NCBI GenBank assembly: GCA_002213445.1
Contig: NJIE01000003.1
Coordinates: 248,001 to 312,000 of the forward strand
Reading direction: 5' to 3'
Length of the DNA stretch: 64,000 nt
Source: Xenophilus sp. AP218F
GTDB taxonomy: Bacteria > Pseudomonadota > Gammaproteobacteria > Burkholderiales > Chromobacteriaceae
The position numbers and the translations under genes were made by a program. A model generated the notes under the pieces. That model made no database searches, was not told the DNA's origin, and saw only the letters and a program-made list of their open reading frames with translations. Below, one piece after another: positions 28,480-37,896 of the stretch. Each line of letters begins with the position of its first letter. Within the stretch, counting starts at the first letter, position 1.

Positions 28480-30412
28480 ATGGAATGGTGCCCCCCACAT
28501 CATCGAGCGCCTGACGCCACAGCAACAAGCCATCGTGCGCAGGGAAACGGATGGGCATACCCGCATCTGCGCATTTGATGAACTGTTGTCTGCATATGGT
28601 GAAGGGCAGATCACCGTACCCGAGCAGGCATCCGCCAAGGAACAGATATATAGATACAGCCGCCCTCTGGCGGACTTACCCTCTCATCTGCAACAGGAAG
28701 CCAAGCGTCGCCTAGCGTATCTGGAAGGCCTGAAAGAACAGGGTAGCTATGTTCTTACCCCACAAAGCCTAGCCCCCATCATTACGCAGATTGCCCAGCA
28801 ACTGGGTGATCCGAAGCCACCTTCCCCTTCTGCGGTCTACCGCTGGCTGAGCCGGTTTCGTAATGCACAGGATATACGTGCCCTTATCCCGCGCTATGAC
28901 CGCCGTGGCAGCAACGCGCTGCGCCAGCCTGACAAGCTGCTAGAGCTCTTCTCCGAAGCCGTGCAGGAGGCCTTTGACGCGAGCCCGGCAGCCATTGGGG
29001 CAAACATCTATGACCGGCTACTTTGGAAGGTCGATCAAGAGAACCGACTCCGACATGGAGAACATCGCCTAGCCATGCCATCGCGGAGAACGGTCTATCG
29101 TATGTTCAAACGGATCGAGGCGTACGACCTCACGACGCTAAAATATGGCAAGAACGCTGCTGATCGCCGCTTCCGCATCTTCAAGAATGGACCCAACGTA
29201 GAGCATATCTTGCAGCGGGTCGAAGTAGACCATACCCCGCTTGATTACTTTCTGATCGATGACCGTTACCAGTTACCCCTTGGCCGCCCGACCCTGACGA
29301 TTCTGATTGATGTCTATAGCCGATTCCCGGTTGGGCACTTCATCAGCTTTGGTCCACCTTCAGTGGAGGCGGTAGTTGGAGCCTTGCGCCATGCCATCCT
29401 GCCAAAGAAGGCTGCAAAGCCCGCAGTCCCAGAGGTTATTGTCGAACATCGTTGGCCTTGCTATGGAGTGATGCAAGAGCTGGTCTGCGACAATGGGCTG
29501 GAGTTTCTTGGCACGACCCTGGAAGCCATCGCGCTGGACCTTGGCATCGGGCTGCAATTCTGCCCCAAACGACAACCTCGTTTCAAAGGCGTCATCGAGC
29601 GCTTTCTCAAGACCGTCAATTACTACTTCACGCACCAAATGCCCGGCACCAGTCTGGCGCGCTTCACCGAGCGCGGGGACTACGACCCACAGAAGCATGC
29701 TGTCCTGACGCTCGGTGAATTTACCCACCTCTTCGAAAAGTGGCTATTGGATGTGTATGCCCAGACCGTGCATCGGGGCATCGGCACGACACCCTGGGCA
29801 AAATGGAATGACGGTCTGCAACGCATGACACCCCAGTTGCCGGGAACCCTGGAAGACCTGCGCACCCGCATAGGCAAAGCGGAAGTTCGCAAGCTGAATC
29901 AGGAAGGGCTGTTCCTGATGGGTATCCGTTACGCTGGACCTGAGCTGGAACCAATTCTGCGAACCTGTGGAAGCGGTACACCGATACGGGTGGTGTACGA
30001 CCCCAGCGACCTGGGCTCCATACTGGCTTGGCCGCCCAAAGCCGAACACCCACTCACTATTGCTGCTGCCGATCCTGATTACGCCAAGGGGCTCACCGAG
30101 TTCCAGCACAAGACCATTCGCAAGATGCTCAGGGAACAAGGCAAAAAGGCTGCTAATCCACAGCGGCTTGCGGAAGCGCGTCATCAATTGATGCAGGAGG
30201 TCGATGCGCTGGTGCAAAGCCGCAAGCTCGGCAAACGCAAACGTGCCGCCCGGCTCTCGGGTGCAAACAGCGACCAGCCTGAAGCTCGCATGTCCGCACC
30301 CAAACCCAAACGGCAACTCAAATCGCAGCAGCCTATCGCCAACCCGGCGTCGCCACTGGCACCGAAGCTGATTCCTTCCTTCAAGCTCCCATCGCGAAAG
30401 GACTGGAAATGA
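28442..30412 (+). CDS. tnsB: Tn7-like transposase TnsB (DDE)
   Basis: 656 residues of the TnsB/TniA/MuA type: helix-turn-helix domains in the first 230 residues, then the catalytic core with VEVDHTPLDY (Asp about 262), LVCDNGLEF (Asp about 349) and KGVIERFLK (Glu about 387), a Mu-transposase C-terminal barrel and a basic tail. It binds the end repeats and joins 3' ends to the target. The start overlaps tnsA and the stop overlaps tnsC by ATGA. Confidence 0.92.
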   Translation: MSGFALRQNMAFEWNGAPHIIERLTPQQQAIVRRETDGHTRICAFDELLSAYGEGQITVPEQASAKEQIYRYSRPLADLPSHLQQEAKRRLAYLEGLKEQGSYVLTPQSLAPIITQIAQQLGDPKPPSPSAVYRWLSRFRNAQDIRALIPRYDRRGSNALRQPDKLLELFSEAVQEAFDASPAAIGANIYDRLLWKVDQENRLRHGEHRLAMPSRRTVYRMFKRIEAYDLTTLKYGKNAADRRFRIFKNGPNVEHILQRVEVDHTPLDYFLIDDRYQLPLGRPTLTILIDVYSRFPVGHFISFGPPSVEAVVGALRHAILPKKAAKPAVPEVIVEHRWPCYGVMQELVCDNGLEFLGTTLEAIALDLGIGLQFCPKRQPRFKGVIERFLKTVNYYFTHQMPGTSLARFTERGDYDPQKHAVLTLGEFTHLFEKWLLDVYAQTVHRGIGTTPWAKWNDGLQRMTPQLPGTLEDLRTRIGKAEVRKLNQEGLFLMGIRYAGPELEPILRTCGSGTPIRVVYDPSDLGSILAWPPKAEHPLTIAAADPDYAKGLTEFQHKTIRKMLREQGKKAANPQRLAEARHQLMQEVDALVQSRKLGKRKRAARLSGANSDQPEARMSAPKPKRQLKSQQPIANPASPLAPKLIPSFKLPSRKDWK

Positions 30413-31377
30413 TCCATCAGGAATTCATGGCGCTCAGCCAGTTCAGTCAGGAACACCTGAATTTCCCGCCCTTCATGTCGGCGTTCGAGGAGGTCGAGCG
30501 CGCCCTACAGCTGTATCGCTCCGGCGCAATGATCCAGAACCTGCTGATTACCGGGGAATCCGGCACCGGCAAGACCACGCTTTGTCAGCTCATCTGCCAG
30601 AAGTACCCGCGAGTCGTTCTGCCTGAACGCGATGTGCAGCCGGTGCTGTATGTCTCGATTCCTCCAGCGGCCACCATTGGCGGCGTGGCGGAAGCCATGC
30701 TGACTCGCCTGGGCGATCTCCAACCCGGCCAGGGGACAGGCTCTGCCAAAACCGCTCGCGTCGCACGCTTAGCCAAGGGCGTTGGCGTCGAACTACTGTT
30801 GATTGACGAGGCCAACCACATTCAGGACAGAGGGCAGTCGCCAACCCAGTATCTCGTCGGTGACTGGATCAAAAGCCTGATGGATAACCTGCAAGTCCCG
30901 ACCGTCCTGCTGGGTCTGCCTCGCGTGGAGAACCTGCTGCGGGTCAACGAGCAGTTGCGCCGCCGCTTTTCCCGGCAGATGCGCATGGAACTGGGCCAGA
31001 ACCCGGATAAAAGCGTCGAGCAGGAATGCCTGGACCTGTTCTACACCCTGGCCAGCTGCATGCCGATTCCGTTTTCCATCGGCTCGGAGAGCTGGGAAAG
31101 CCTGGCACGCCGGGTGTATTTCGCCACCGACGGCAGGGTGGCCTATCTGAAAAAGCTGTTGATCAGTGCGATCCGATTGGCCTTCGAACAATCCATGAAC
31201 GAAATCCGCCGGCAAGAACTAGCACAAGCCTTTGAAGCCGAAATCTGGCCGCAAGGCACAGGCGCGCTCAACCCATTCAGCCGCGACTTCGTATTTCGCC
31301 GCCTTGACCGCCAGGCAGAGCCCTTTGAACAGGGCGCACTCCTCACTCAGACACGCGGGAGGCCTGTTCATGCTTAA
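30409..31377 (+). CDS. tnsC: Tn7-like AAA+ ATPase TnsC
   Basis: 322 residues. Walker A GESGTGKTT (about 49-57) and Walker B ELLLIDEANHI (about 128-138) are intact; RRRFSRQMRMEL gives the arginine finger region. It links target-selection protein TniQ/TnsD to the TnsAB transposase. It overlaps the neighbours on both sides (4 bp with tnsB, 8 bp with the first tniQ), showing tight translational coupling. Confidence 0.92.
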   Translation: MIHQEFMALSQFSQEHLNFPPFMSAFEEVERALQLYRSGAMIQNLLITGESGTGKTTLCQLICQKYPRVVLPERDVQPVLYVSIPPAATIGGVAEAMLTRLGDLQPGQGTGSAKTARVARLAKGVGVELLLIDEANHIQDRGQSPTQYLVGDWIKSLMDNLQVPTVLLGLPRVENLLRVNEQLRRRFSRQMRMELGQNPDKSVEQECLDLFYTLASCMPIPFSIGSESWESLARRVYFATDGRVAYLKKLLISAIRLAFEQSMNEIRRQELAQAFEAEIWPQGTGALNPFSRDFVFRRLDRQAEPFEQGALLTQTRGRPVHA

Positions 31378-32618
31378 GCGTTCCACCCTGCCTCTTCGCC
31401 CTCGGCCCGCCATGGATGAAAGTATCGGCGGCTTTCTCCACCGGCTGTTTAGCCTTCATGGCCACCACATACCGGAAGAACTCACACGGGCGCTTTGCAC
31501 AAGCCCCCATCAGTCTGCCTTTAACGACTTTGGGGATCAGTTCTTTGATCTGCCAAGTGACGCCGCGTGGCTGCGAGCACAACACAGGCTCAAATCGGCT
31601 ATCCCAGAGCCTTGGCGCAGCCGACGTACCTCATCGCCTCGCCTTTGCCCGCGATGCCTTGTAGAGCGGGGGCATCATGCGGGCTACTGGGCCTTGCCTT
31701 GGGTAACGGTCTGCCCTCGGCACCGCACCCGGCTGCGGGAGCTCTGCCTCTGCGGCCGCACTCTGTATTGGGCAACTCTGGAAATGAACTGGCACTGCCT
31801 TTGTCGGCGGAGCCTGTTGGATGACGACACGGCGCAATCTACCGCGCTTAACTGCCGATTGTCAGAGGTGATTATCCGTCGCGCCCAGCAACATCCTGAG
31901 CGTCTATCCGCATATCTGGCATGGCTGCACTTTACCAGCCAGTTGGTAAGCCGACTTCAGCCGGCCAAAGAGAAATCGCGCGGTCCTCAGCTGCATCTAG
32001 AAGTACTGTCCCAGCCGTTGCCACAACTTAGGCAATGGCTGGCACACGGCATCCGAGCGACCTACACCCAGCCAGGGGGGGGCGTTCATCTACCTGAACT
32101 CGGAAAGCAAGCCGCTGGCCATCTCGCGCTGGATTTCGCGGCATGACCTGGGCCATACCCGGCTCATGGCGCGCTATATCACGCCATTACTCCGCTGCCC
32201 AACGCCGCTCAATCATGACCGGATCACGCTGAACCCAGCCATACCGGCTCAAGAATACCGGCAGCAACTGTGCCGGCTGTGGAACCAGTGGCAACATCGA
32301 CCACGGCCGGCGATTCTGCCGCAAGCGTCCCCGGCCTGGCTCAAGCACCGCCATGCACATGATCAGGATCAGCAACACATCCGTCTGCGGTTACAGCTGC
32401 TGAACCAATGGCTAGCCGACGGCATTCAGTCGGCTCTGCCTCTCTTCACCGTACTTCCCGACCTGCCCGGCAACGATGGCTCCCCAACGACCCTGATTCG
32501 GCAACTGGACCACTGGCTTGGTCAGCTACGTCGTTCCAGTCTCGAACATTTTGCCCAGCAAGTATTCGCCACCGATGCAAAGGAGAACCAGCATGTTGCG
32601 CTATCAAGTCACGGCTAA
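31370..32618 (+). pseudogene. tniQ: First TniQ/TnsD target-selection protein, frameshifted in a G8 tract
   Basis: The frame from ATG 31370 encodes a TniQ N-terminal domain (PAMDESIGGFLHRL) and zinc-binding motifs (CPRC...CPRH and CLCG...CLCRR). At a run of eight G (32075-32082) the reading frame is lost and a stop follows at 32146. One base fewer restores a continuous protein through AFIYLNSESKPLAISRW to the stop at 32618, about 415 residues. The extra G may be real, phase-variable, bypassed by ribosomal slippage, or a sequencing error. Intact or not, it matches TniD of tniCABDE modules by position. Confidence 0.75.
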
Positions 32619-34437
32619 CCGCCAGTTCCCCAATCACCGCCGGACAAACCAGAAACTCCGTCTGCCAATTCGTGTGCGTCCCTATCCTGGCGAATCGGGT
32701 ATCAGCTATCTGACTCGCCTTGCCTGGGCCAATGGCTATAACTCGTTCAACCCGCTGCTGAACCAACTGACATCGCTGACCGAGCAGCCGGCCCGACTAC
32801 GGGCCTTGCTTCATTTATCACAGGAGGAATGGCAAGGATTGTATTTGCCCTGGCCCAAGCGCGTTCGGCCTGCGGATGCACAAGCCCCGGATGAACGTGA
32901 TCTGGCCATCAATTACGCCACGACCCGCTGGTGCCCGGTCTGCCTGCGCAATGAGCCCCATCTGGATGCGCGCTGGAGCATTCGCCTGTACTGCATCTGC
33001 CCATACCACCACAACCTGTTGATGGATGCCTGCCCTGAATGCGGGGCTGTGTTATCTGCCGGACAAGTTCTGAGTGGTCACTGCCAGCATTGCGGACAGT
33101 CGCTGACTGAAAAAGTCTTTGAAGCGTCCGAAGCCATCAAGATGGTTCAAAGCACGTTCCAATGCTCAGTAGAGCGTGAAAACCAAATATCCCTGACGAT
33201 CACGCCACAAGGCTGGGCGCGACTGATCCAGCTTGTCGCCAATATCGAACTGAGGGCACAAGGACAGAAAACCGGGCAACTGGCACAGCTGCATCGCGTA
33301 TCGGTACTGGCGATAGTCAGCCACAAGCTCGGTTCTTTGCTGGAAAACTGGCCCGACAACTTCTTCCCCTGGCTCGACAAGATCAAAACCTCCGCGCCCA
33401 GCTCGTTCAGTCTGCGCCGCAGTTTCGGTCGCCTCTATCACTGGCTGTACGTGGAGCTGGACACGCCTGAGTTTGACTTCCTGCGCGAAGCATTCGAGAT
33501 CTACCTGAAACAGCATTGGGAAGGCCCCATTACCCTGCGCAATCATTGGCAAACGGGACTGCATGGGCAAGGCAACTGCATCACGATTCAGGAGGCCTGC
33601 CTGAAGCTACGCGTGACGCCAGCCGAACTGAAACGGCTGCATGCTGCCGGCTGGTTGCAGGCCAACATCGTCACCAGCCGAGGTGGACGACAATTCTGGT
33701 CGATTCCCGAAGCGCAGTTACCCCTGGTCAAGATGGAGCTAAGCGAAGGCCTTACCCTAGAAGCGACCGCAAAGTATCTCGGACTCAGCCAAACCCGAAT
33801 CCGGCAGCTGGTTGCCGTACATGCACTGCTCCCTAAGTTTGCCCCTGGCGACCACGGCGCAAGCACCTGGCGGTTTGCGTTGGATTCCCTGCGGGTGCTG
33901 GTGACGCGTTGCCAGATACGAGGCATTGTGCCTTCACCAACCCAGCCAACTATTACGCTGAGCAATGCCCTGAAAACCATGCGGATTGATGGACCATGCT
34001 TTACCGCGCTGCTGCGCGCCATTATGAAACGCGAGGTGCTGCTTGTCGAAGGCAGCTCAGGGGCAAGCAAGCTCGGGCACACCTTTCTCGACAAACGAAC
34101 GCTGGACGACTGGTTATCGGCCTATCGAATCGATCACGCGGGGTTGCTGACAATTCCAGAGGCGGCAAAACAGTTGGGGATCAAGGAACAGGTGGCATAC
34201 CACCTGGTGCAACGCCAATTGCTGGCATCGACACTCCGCAATCTGACCCAACTCTGGATTACAGCCGAAGCCGTTGCGGATTTTGCGCGGCAGTACGTGG
34301 CGCTCAGCACACTGGCGCAGGAAGCCAAAACATCACCAAAGTCGCTACTCTCAAAGCTCACTGTCCAGCCCGTCACCGGGCCGACAGTAGATGGCTGCCG
34401 GCAGTATTTCTACCGTAGGACGGACTTGCAAACATAG
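32593..34437 (+). CDS. tniQ: Second TniQ/TnsD protein, likely site-selection factor
   Basis: 614 residues with AGGAG just before ATG 32593. A TniQ N-terminal domain (PYPGESGISYLTRLAWANGY) is followed by a zinc-binding region CPVC, CPYH, CPECG and CQHCG (about 110-180) and a long C-terminal part with several helix-turn-helix-like segments (LTLEATAKYLGLSQTRIRQLV, LTIPEAAKQLGIKEQVAYHLV, at about 390 and 515). TnsD proteins with this layout read a specific DNA sequence at the end of a host gene. I infer that this one recognises the gyrB 3' end. Confidence 0.82.
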   Translation: MLRYQVTANRQFPNHRRTNQKLRLPIRVRPYPGESGISYLTRLAWANGYNSFNPLLNQLTSLTEQPARLRALLHLSQEEWQGLYLPWPKRVRPADAQAPDERDLAINYATTRWCPVCLRNEPHLDARWSIRLYCICPYHHNLLMDACPECGAVLSAGQVLSGHCQHCGQSLTEKVFEASEAIKMVQSTFQCSVERENQISLTITPQGWARLIQLVANIELRAQGQKTGQLAQLHRVSVLAIVSHKLGSLLENWPDNFFPWLDKIKTSAPSSFSLRRSFGRLYHWLYVELDTPEFDFLREAFEIYLKQHWEGPITLRNHWQTGLHGQGNCITIQEACLKLRVTPAELKRLHAAGWLQANIVTSRGGRQFWSIPEAQLPLVKMELSEGLTLEATAKYLGLSQTRIRQLVAVHALLPKFAPGDHGASTWRFALDSLRVLVTRCQIRGIVPSPTQPTITLSNALKTMRIDGPCFTALLRAIMKREVLLVEGSSGASKLGHTFLDKRTLDDWLSAYRIDHAGLLTIPEAAKQLGIKEQVAYHLVQRQLLASTLRNLTQLWITAEAVADFARQYVALSTLAQEAKTSPKSLLSKLTVQPVTGPTVDGCRQYFYRRTDLQT

Positions 34438-34440
34438 CGC

Positions 34441-34557
34441 TCAGTGCTTGGGCTGACGGGGCTTGTGGTGGGTTTTACGCTGGTGACCGGCATAGGCGGC
34501 CAAGGCTGCAAAGCCGAGAACGACCACCACAAGCGCCACCAAGGATTCTGCAGGCAT
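34441..34557 (-). CDS. 38-residue single-span membrane protein
   Basis: A short gene from ATG 34557 with a very good ribosome site, AGGGGA, seven bases ahead. It encodes one membrane helix (LVALVVVVLGFAALAAYAG) followed by a basic, His-rich tail (HQRKTHHKPRQPKH). It stands convergent to tniQ, 3 bp beyond its stop. Function unknown; such peptides on mobile elements can be toxins or regulators of transposition. Confidence 0.5.
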   Translation of the reverse strand: MPAESLVALVVVVLGFAALAAYAGHQRKTHHKPRQPKH

Positions 34558-34727
34558 CAGTTTCCCCTGAAATCGACTTTGCGTTGGATTTCAACCGTAG
34601 CCGAGTGCGAGCAAGGTGGCAAGTGAACGACACGGAGCCTGTCAAAAGATAGGCATTCCCGCCATGACGTTCATGGTAGTGCAACACCTAAAAAATGCGG
34701 ATAAACTACACAAAAGGCGTAATCACA

Positions 34728-34928
34728 ATGAAATGCCCCATTTGTGGAGCTGCAGAGCTAGAGCATGATACTCGTGACTTACCATACACCTACAAGGGCA
34801 ATCACACCGTGATTCCTGCTGTAACTGCAGACTATTGCCCCGTATGCAATGAATCCATCACTGACAATGCAGAATCTGAGCGGGTGATGGAGATCATGCG
34901 TATTTTTGCCAATAAAATCGATGATTAA
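34728..34928 (+). CDS. MqsA/YgiT-type zinc-domain antitoxin, lacking the HTH domain
   Basis: 66 residues, MKCPICGAAELEHDTRDLPY then DYCPVCNESITD: the two CxxC pairs and the DLPYTYKG strand match the N-terminal toxin-binding domain of MqsA. Full-length MqsA (about 130 residues) also has a DNA-binding C-terminal half, which is missing here. No MqsR toxin gene lies beside it. Either a remnant or a stand-alone anti-toxin. Confidence 0.6.
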   Translation: MKCPICGAAELEHDTRDLPYTYKGNHTVIPAVTADYCPVCNESITDNAESERVMEIMRIFANKIDD

Positions 34929-35365
34929 GTCACATAAATTATTGGTCGGTACCACAGCACGCGTCGAGTCATGCGCGTTGTAGCTGAGAACAGCAATTGA
35001 ATTTTCTAAAGCAGCCCAGAGTGACGGGCGAAAAACGGTAAGAAGCAGTCTGTCGTCGTTTCTGCGATGCTGCCGTTCGAAGGGCTGTTCCACTTCGTAA
35101 GCTGCCGTAGGGCCAATTCACACAACTCGGCCGAAACGGGCGGTCAATCTCGCAGTGGCTATGACTGCTACCAGTTTTATTACTGGTCGCTTGGAGTCTG
35201 CTTACAAACGACTGCAATTTTATAGTAAGTGCTGTCTGCTACAGCCGCCATGTGAACTCCCGAAGTTGGATGGGAGTTATTGGGGCATATGGTGTTATCC
35301 AATACAGGTTAGTCCAATTCGGTTTGCGGGTTCGCTGTGCGAAAGGCATTAAAAATGGGGGTCGT
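34929..35365. other. Non-coding stretch before the NACHT gene
   Basis: 437 bp without a convincing gene. It must hold the promoter of the NACHT gene. Short open frames in it have no ribosome sites. A TTATCC-like and several TGT/ACA words are scattered without pattern. Confidence 0.4.
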
Positions 35366-37567
35366 ATGAAATGGCAGGACGTTGAGCGGGAAGTCAAGAA
35401 AATCGCTGAGTCTGTGTGGGGAACGAAGCCAGAGAGCGAGCGAGAAACAGGCGTGAAATGCGATGCAATATTGAGGCTGAAGCCAAACTATTGGATCCTG
35501 ATTGAAGTCTCGAAACTGGATGATCTTGCCAAACTTCGGGACGATATCAGTAAGCTGAATTTGATCCGTTCTACGCAGATGGGCAAAGGTATTTTCTGCG
35601 AATGCTTCTTCGTCACCTCGGGCGAGCACACTTCATTGTTTGAGAGTGGGCGCGAGGCGAACGTGGAAGTCCATGATCTGAGTTCCTTCGCGTCCAAGTT
35701 TATTGGTGCGAGTCAGTATGTTTCCGAACGTGCAAATATGCCATTTGGTAGTGCAGTCAATCCGGACACTGGGGATGTAGACTCGCACCATTATGCTGCA
35801 ATTAACTACGCGGACGAGCACCATCGGCGATACTCTATCGCAGAGATCGCAAATGAGCTAAAGAGCGGACGACATGTCGTCCTCCTAGGTGAGTTCGGAA
35901 CAGGCAAATCACGATGCGTGATGGAGGTATTCCGGACGCTAGTCTCCGAGAACCCAACATTCCCTCCTATTGCTATCAATCTCCGAGACAACTGGGGATT
36001 GCGAAAGCATCACCTCATAGTAAACAACCACCTAGATGGTCTCGGCTTGGGAGACTTCACTGATGCGCTCGTTCGTAGCCTGCATCGAGGCAATCACGTT
36101 TTACTTCTTGATGGTTTCGACGAAATTGGCTCACAGTCATGGTCAGGGGACGCGAAGCGACTGACGGAGATTCGCAAAAAAAGTCTTGAGGGAGTGCGAG
36201 ACTTGATCGGCAATGTCAAAAATGCCGGCCTCCTGATCGTTGGGCGGGAGCACTATTTCGCTACTCCGGAAGAAATGGCAGAGAGCCTTGGTCTGAACCT
36301 TTCGAAGACCCTCATTCTACGATGTCCAGAGGAATTCTCCGAGTCCGAGCTAACAGAGTATATCCAGGCAAATACATCTCTCAAGACCGTGCCTGAATGG
36401 ATGCCACGAAAGCCGCTCATTTGCCAACTTCTCGCTCGGCTACCTGCTGCGGATGTGGAGCGATTGGAAACAGGGGCTGACGGAGAGATCGAGTTTTTCG
36501 AGTCTGTCTTTGACAGGATTTGTGACCGAGAAACCCGAATACATCCGACCATCTTCAAGGAGTCGTTGAAAGGGATTCTTCTTCTTTTGTCACAGCAGAC
36601 CCGCGCATTACCGCCAAATGATGAGCGCATGTCAACAGAGGACATTAACCAAGCATTCTATGCCGTGACTGGCTCCCCTCCGATAGACGAGTCGGCTCTC
36701 TTGCTACAACGCCTTCCATATCTTGGGAGAGCAGGCTCAGGCGGCACCGACCGGATATTCATCGATGACTACGCAAAGAACGGCCTGCGTGCCCTCGCCT
36801 TAATACAAGCTATTCGTTCCAATCAACGTGAGATTGGTACCAAGAAATGGCTACAGCCCTTAGACGCGTTCGGCCTGCGTGTACTTCATGCTAGAGGCGG
36901 TACTAGTACCGATGCTGAGCGTTTCGCGAAACTGTGTATGAATCATGGAAATCCGCAAATCGCGTGCGACCTTGTAGCGGCGAGGTTGCTGGCGACCGAT
37001 GATATATGTGATTTTCAGGGATTATCCGTGATCGAAGGTCGAATAAAGTTACTAGCCTTTGTCGATATCGAGGTTAAGAACCTTCACCTAGCTGGCATTG
37101 AAGTGGAAGAGCTGACGCTCGAGTCCGCGACTTTCAGTAGCGTTAAGGTAGAGTTTTGCACAGTTGATTGCGTAAAAGGGATGGGTGGGGTAGACAAGTT
37201 ACCAGACGTTTTTACCGACTGTGAAGTAGGAGTATTTGATAAGGCAATCACTGTCGCTCGAATTAGTGAGCTGAATCTCACAGATCAACAGAAAACGCTC
37301 TTGGCTATCATTAAGAAGCTGTTTTTCCAACCGGGGGCAGGGCGCAAGGAAGAGGCGCTACTCCGTGGAGCTGAGAAGTATTGGCACCTAGCTGCCGCGC
37401 AAGCTGCAATTCACTACATGGAGAAAAATAAGCTGCTGATTCAAACTAAAGGCTCTCATGGCGCGGTCTACGTTCCAAAGTGGAAGCACAGACCACGCAT
37501 GGCAAAGGTGCTGGAGATGCAGACCAGTTGTGGAGATGAGCTCTGGGAACTGGTAGGCCAAGCATAG
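35366..37567 (+). CDS. NACHT (STAND) NTPase with N-terminal nuclease-like fold, candidate phage defence
   Basis: 733 residues; GGGGG upstream of ATG 35366. Residues 1-150 resemble a PD-(D/E)XK fold: Asp33, Glu47 in ILIEVSK, where the usual Lys two places on is Ser49 with Lys50 next. The NTPase has Walker A GEFGTGKSR near 175 and the NACHT Walker B LLLDGFDEIG near 247. After it comes a strand-repeat region like pentapeptide repeats (about 575-650: LLAFVDIEVKNLHLAGIEV) and a C-terminal winged-helix-like part. Such proteins sense phage and trigger DNA cleavage or cell death (bNACHT, Avs). Here it is cargo of a Tn7-like element with its own terminator. The exact family is not known to me. Confidence 0.75.
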   Translation: MKWQDVEREVKKIAESVWGTKPESERETGVKCDAILRLKPNYWILIEVSKLDDLAKLRDDISKLNLIRSTQMGKGIFCECFFVTSGEHTSLFESGREANVEVHDLSSFASKFIGASQYVSERANMPFGSAVNPDTGDVDSHHYAAINYADEHHRRYSIAEIANELKSGRHVVLLGEFGTGKSRCVMEVFRTLVSENPTFPPIAINLRDNWGLRKHHLIVNNHLDGLGLGDFTDALVRSLHRGNHVLLLDGFDEIGSQSWSGDAKRLTEIRKKSLEGVRDLIGNVKNAGLLIVGREHYFATPEEMAESLGLNLSKTLILRCPEEFSESELTEYIQANTSLKTVPEWMPRKPLICQLLARLPAADVERLETGADGEIEFFESVFDRICDRETRIHPTIFKESLKGILLLLSQQTRALPPNDERMSTEDINQAFYAVTGSPPIDESALLLQRLPYLGRAGSGGTDRIFIDDYAKNGLRALALIQAIRSNQREIGTKKWLQPLDAFGLRVLHARGGTSTDAERFAKLCMNHGNPQIACDLVAARLLATDDICDFQGLSVIEGRIKLLAFVDIEVKNLHLAGIEVEELTLESATFSSVKVEFCTVDCVKGMGGVDKLPDVFTDCEVGVFDKAITVARISELNLTDQQKTLLAIIKKLFFQPGAGRKEEALLRGAEKYWHLAAAQAAIHYMEKNKLLIQTKGSHGAVYVPKWKHRPRMAKVLEMQTSCGDELWELVGQA

Positions 37568-37600
37568 TCTGAGCAGACTCTCATTGGCGGGATACGTTTA

Positions 37601-37632
37601 TGGCCGCTTCCATTGGAACGCGGCCATTTTTC
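37601..37632 (+). terminator. Terminator after the NACHT gene
   Basis: TGGCCGC (37601-37607) pairs with GCGGCCA (37620-37626) and is followed by TTTTTC. It lies 34 bp after the stop. Confidence 0.85.
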
Positions 37633-37789
37633 ATCTCTTGCCCTGTCGTCAACTTTGGCCGAGAACTGGTCATCCACGGTAGATTCAACGCTGAAGCTAC
37701 GTACGGCTAAGACGGGAGGACATCAGCACACGCGACTCCCAAACGAGCTATTAGTGTAAATTTCAGTATCTTTGTCACAACAACCATAT

Positions 37790-37891
37790 TTTTGCAGCAA
37801 CTGTGTCATGCCCGCCAAACACTCTGACACAAAAAACGAAAAAACCAATAAAAATCAATGGCGTAAAAATCATCAGTTATGACATCCTACA
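37790..37891. repeat. Right end of Tn7-like element, TnsB-type sites
   Basis: Reading inward from 37891: TGTAGGATGTCA, then TTGTGTCAGAG and CATGACACAG near 37836-37803, and TTGTGACAAAG just inside. TGTGTCA and TGACACA are again an inverted pair, here 16 bases apart. CTGACACA followed by AANGAAAAAACC also occurs at the left end (25229 on). Confidence 0.75.
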
Positions 37892-37896
37892 AAGGG
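37892..37896. repeat. Target-site duplication AAGGG (right copy)
   Basis: Direct repeat of 25174-25178, bordering the right end CCTACA of the transposon. Confidence 0.85.

Larger units (their letters stand above)
25179..37891. mobile_element. Tn7-like transposon inserted at the gyrB 3' end
   Basis: 12,713 bp. The ends read inward TGTAGGGTGACA (left) and TGTAGGATGTCA (right), 10 of 12 identical, flanked by the 5-bp duplication AAGGG. Each end has several TGACA/TGTCA motifs in the style of TnsB-binding sites. It encodes TnsA, TnsB, TnsC and two TniQ/TnsD proteins in the order of tniCABDE-type modules, with cargo on both sides. All features between these coordinates belong to it. Transposition would be cut-and-paste thanks to TnsA. 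The site, immediately at the gyrB stop, is consistent with targeting by a TnsD-like protein. Confidence 0.9.

Noticed and set aside
27757-34437. A CRISPR-associated (CAST) transposon
   Set aside because: No Cas genes or repeat-spacer array occur in the element.
34971-35365. Small open frames before the NACHT gene
   Set aside because: No ribosome sites, no recognisable domains, overlapping on both strands.
25206-37836. Reading the TGTGTCA/TGACACA pairs as XerCD or tyrosine-recombinase core sites
   Set aside because: They fit better as TnsB-binding repeats because they lie next to TGT...ACA ends with a 5-bp duplication and TnsABC genes.
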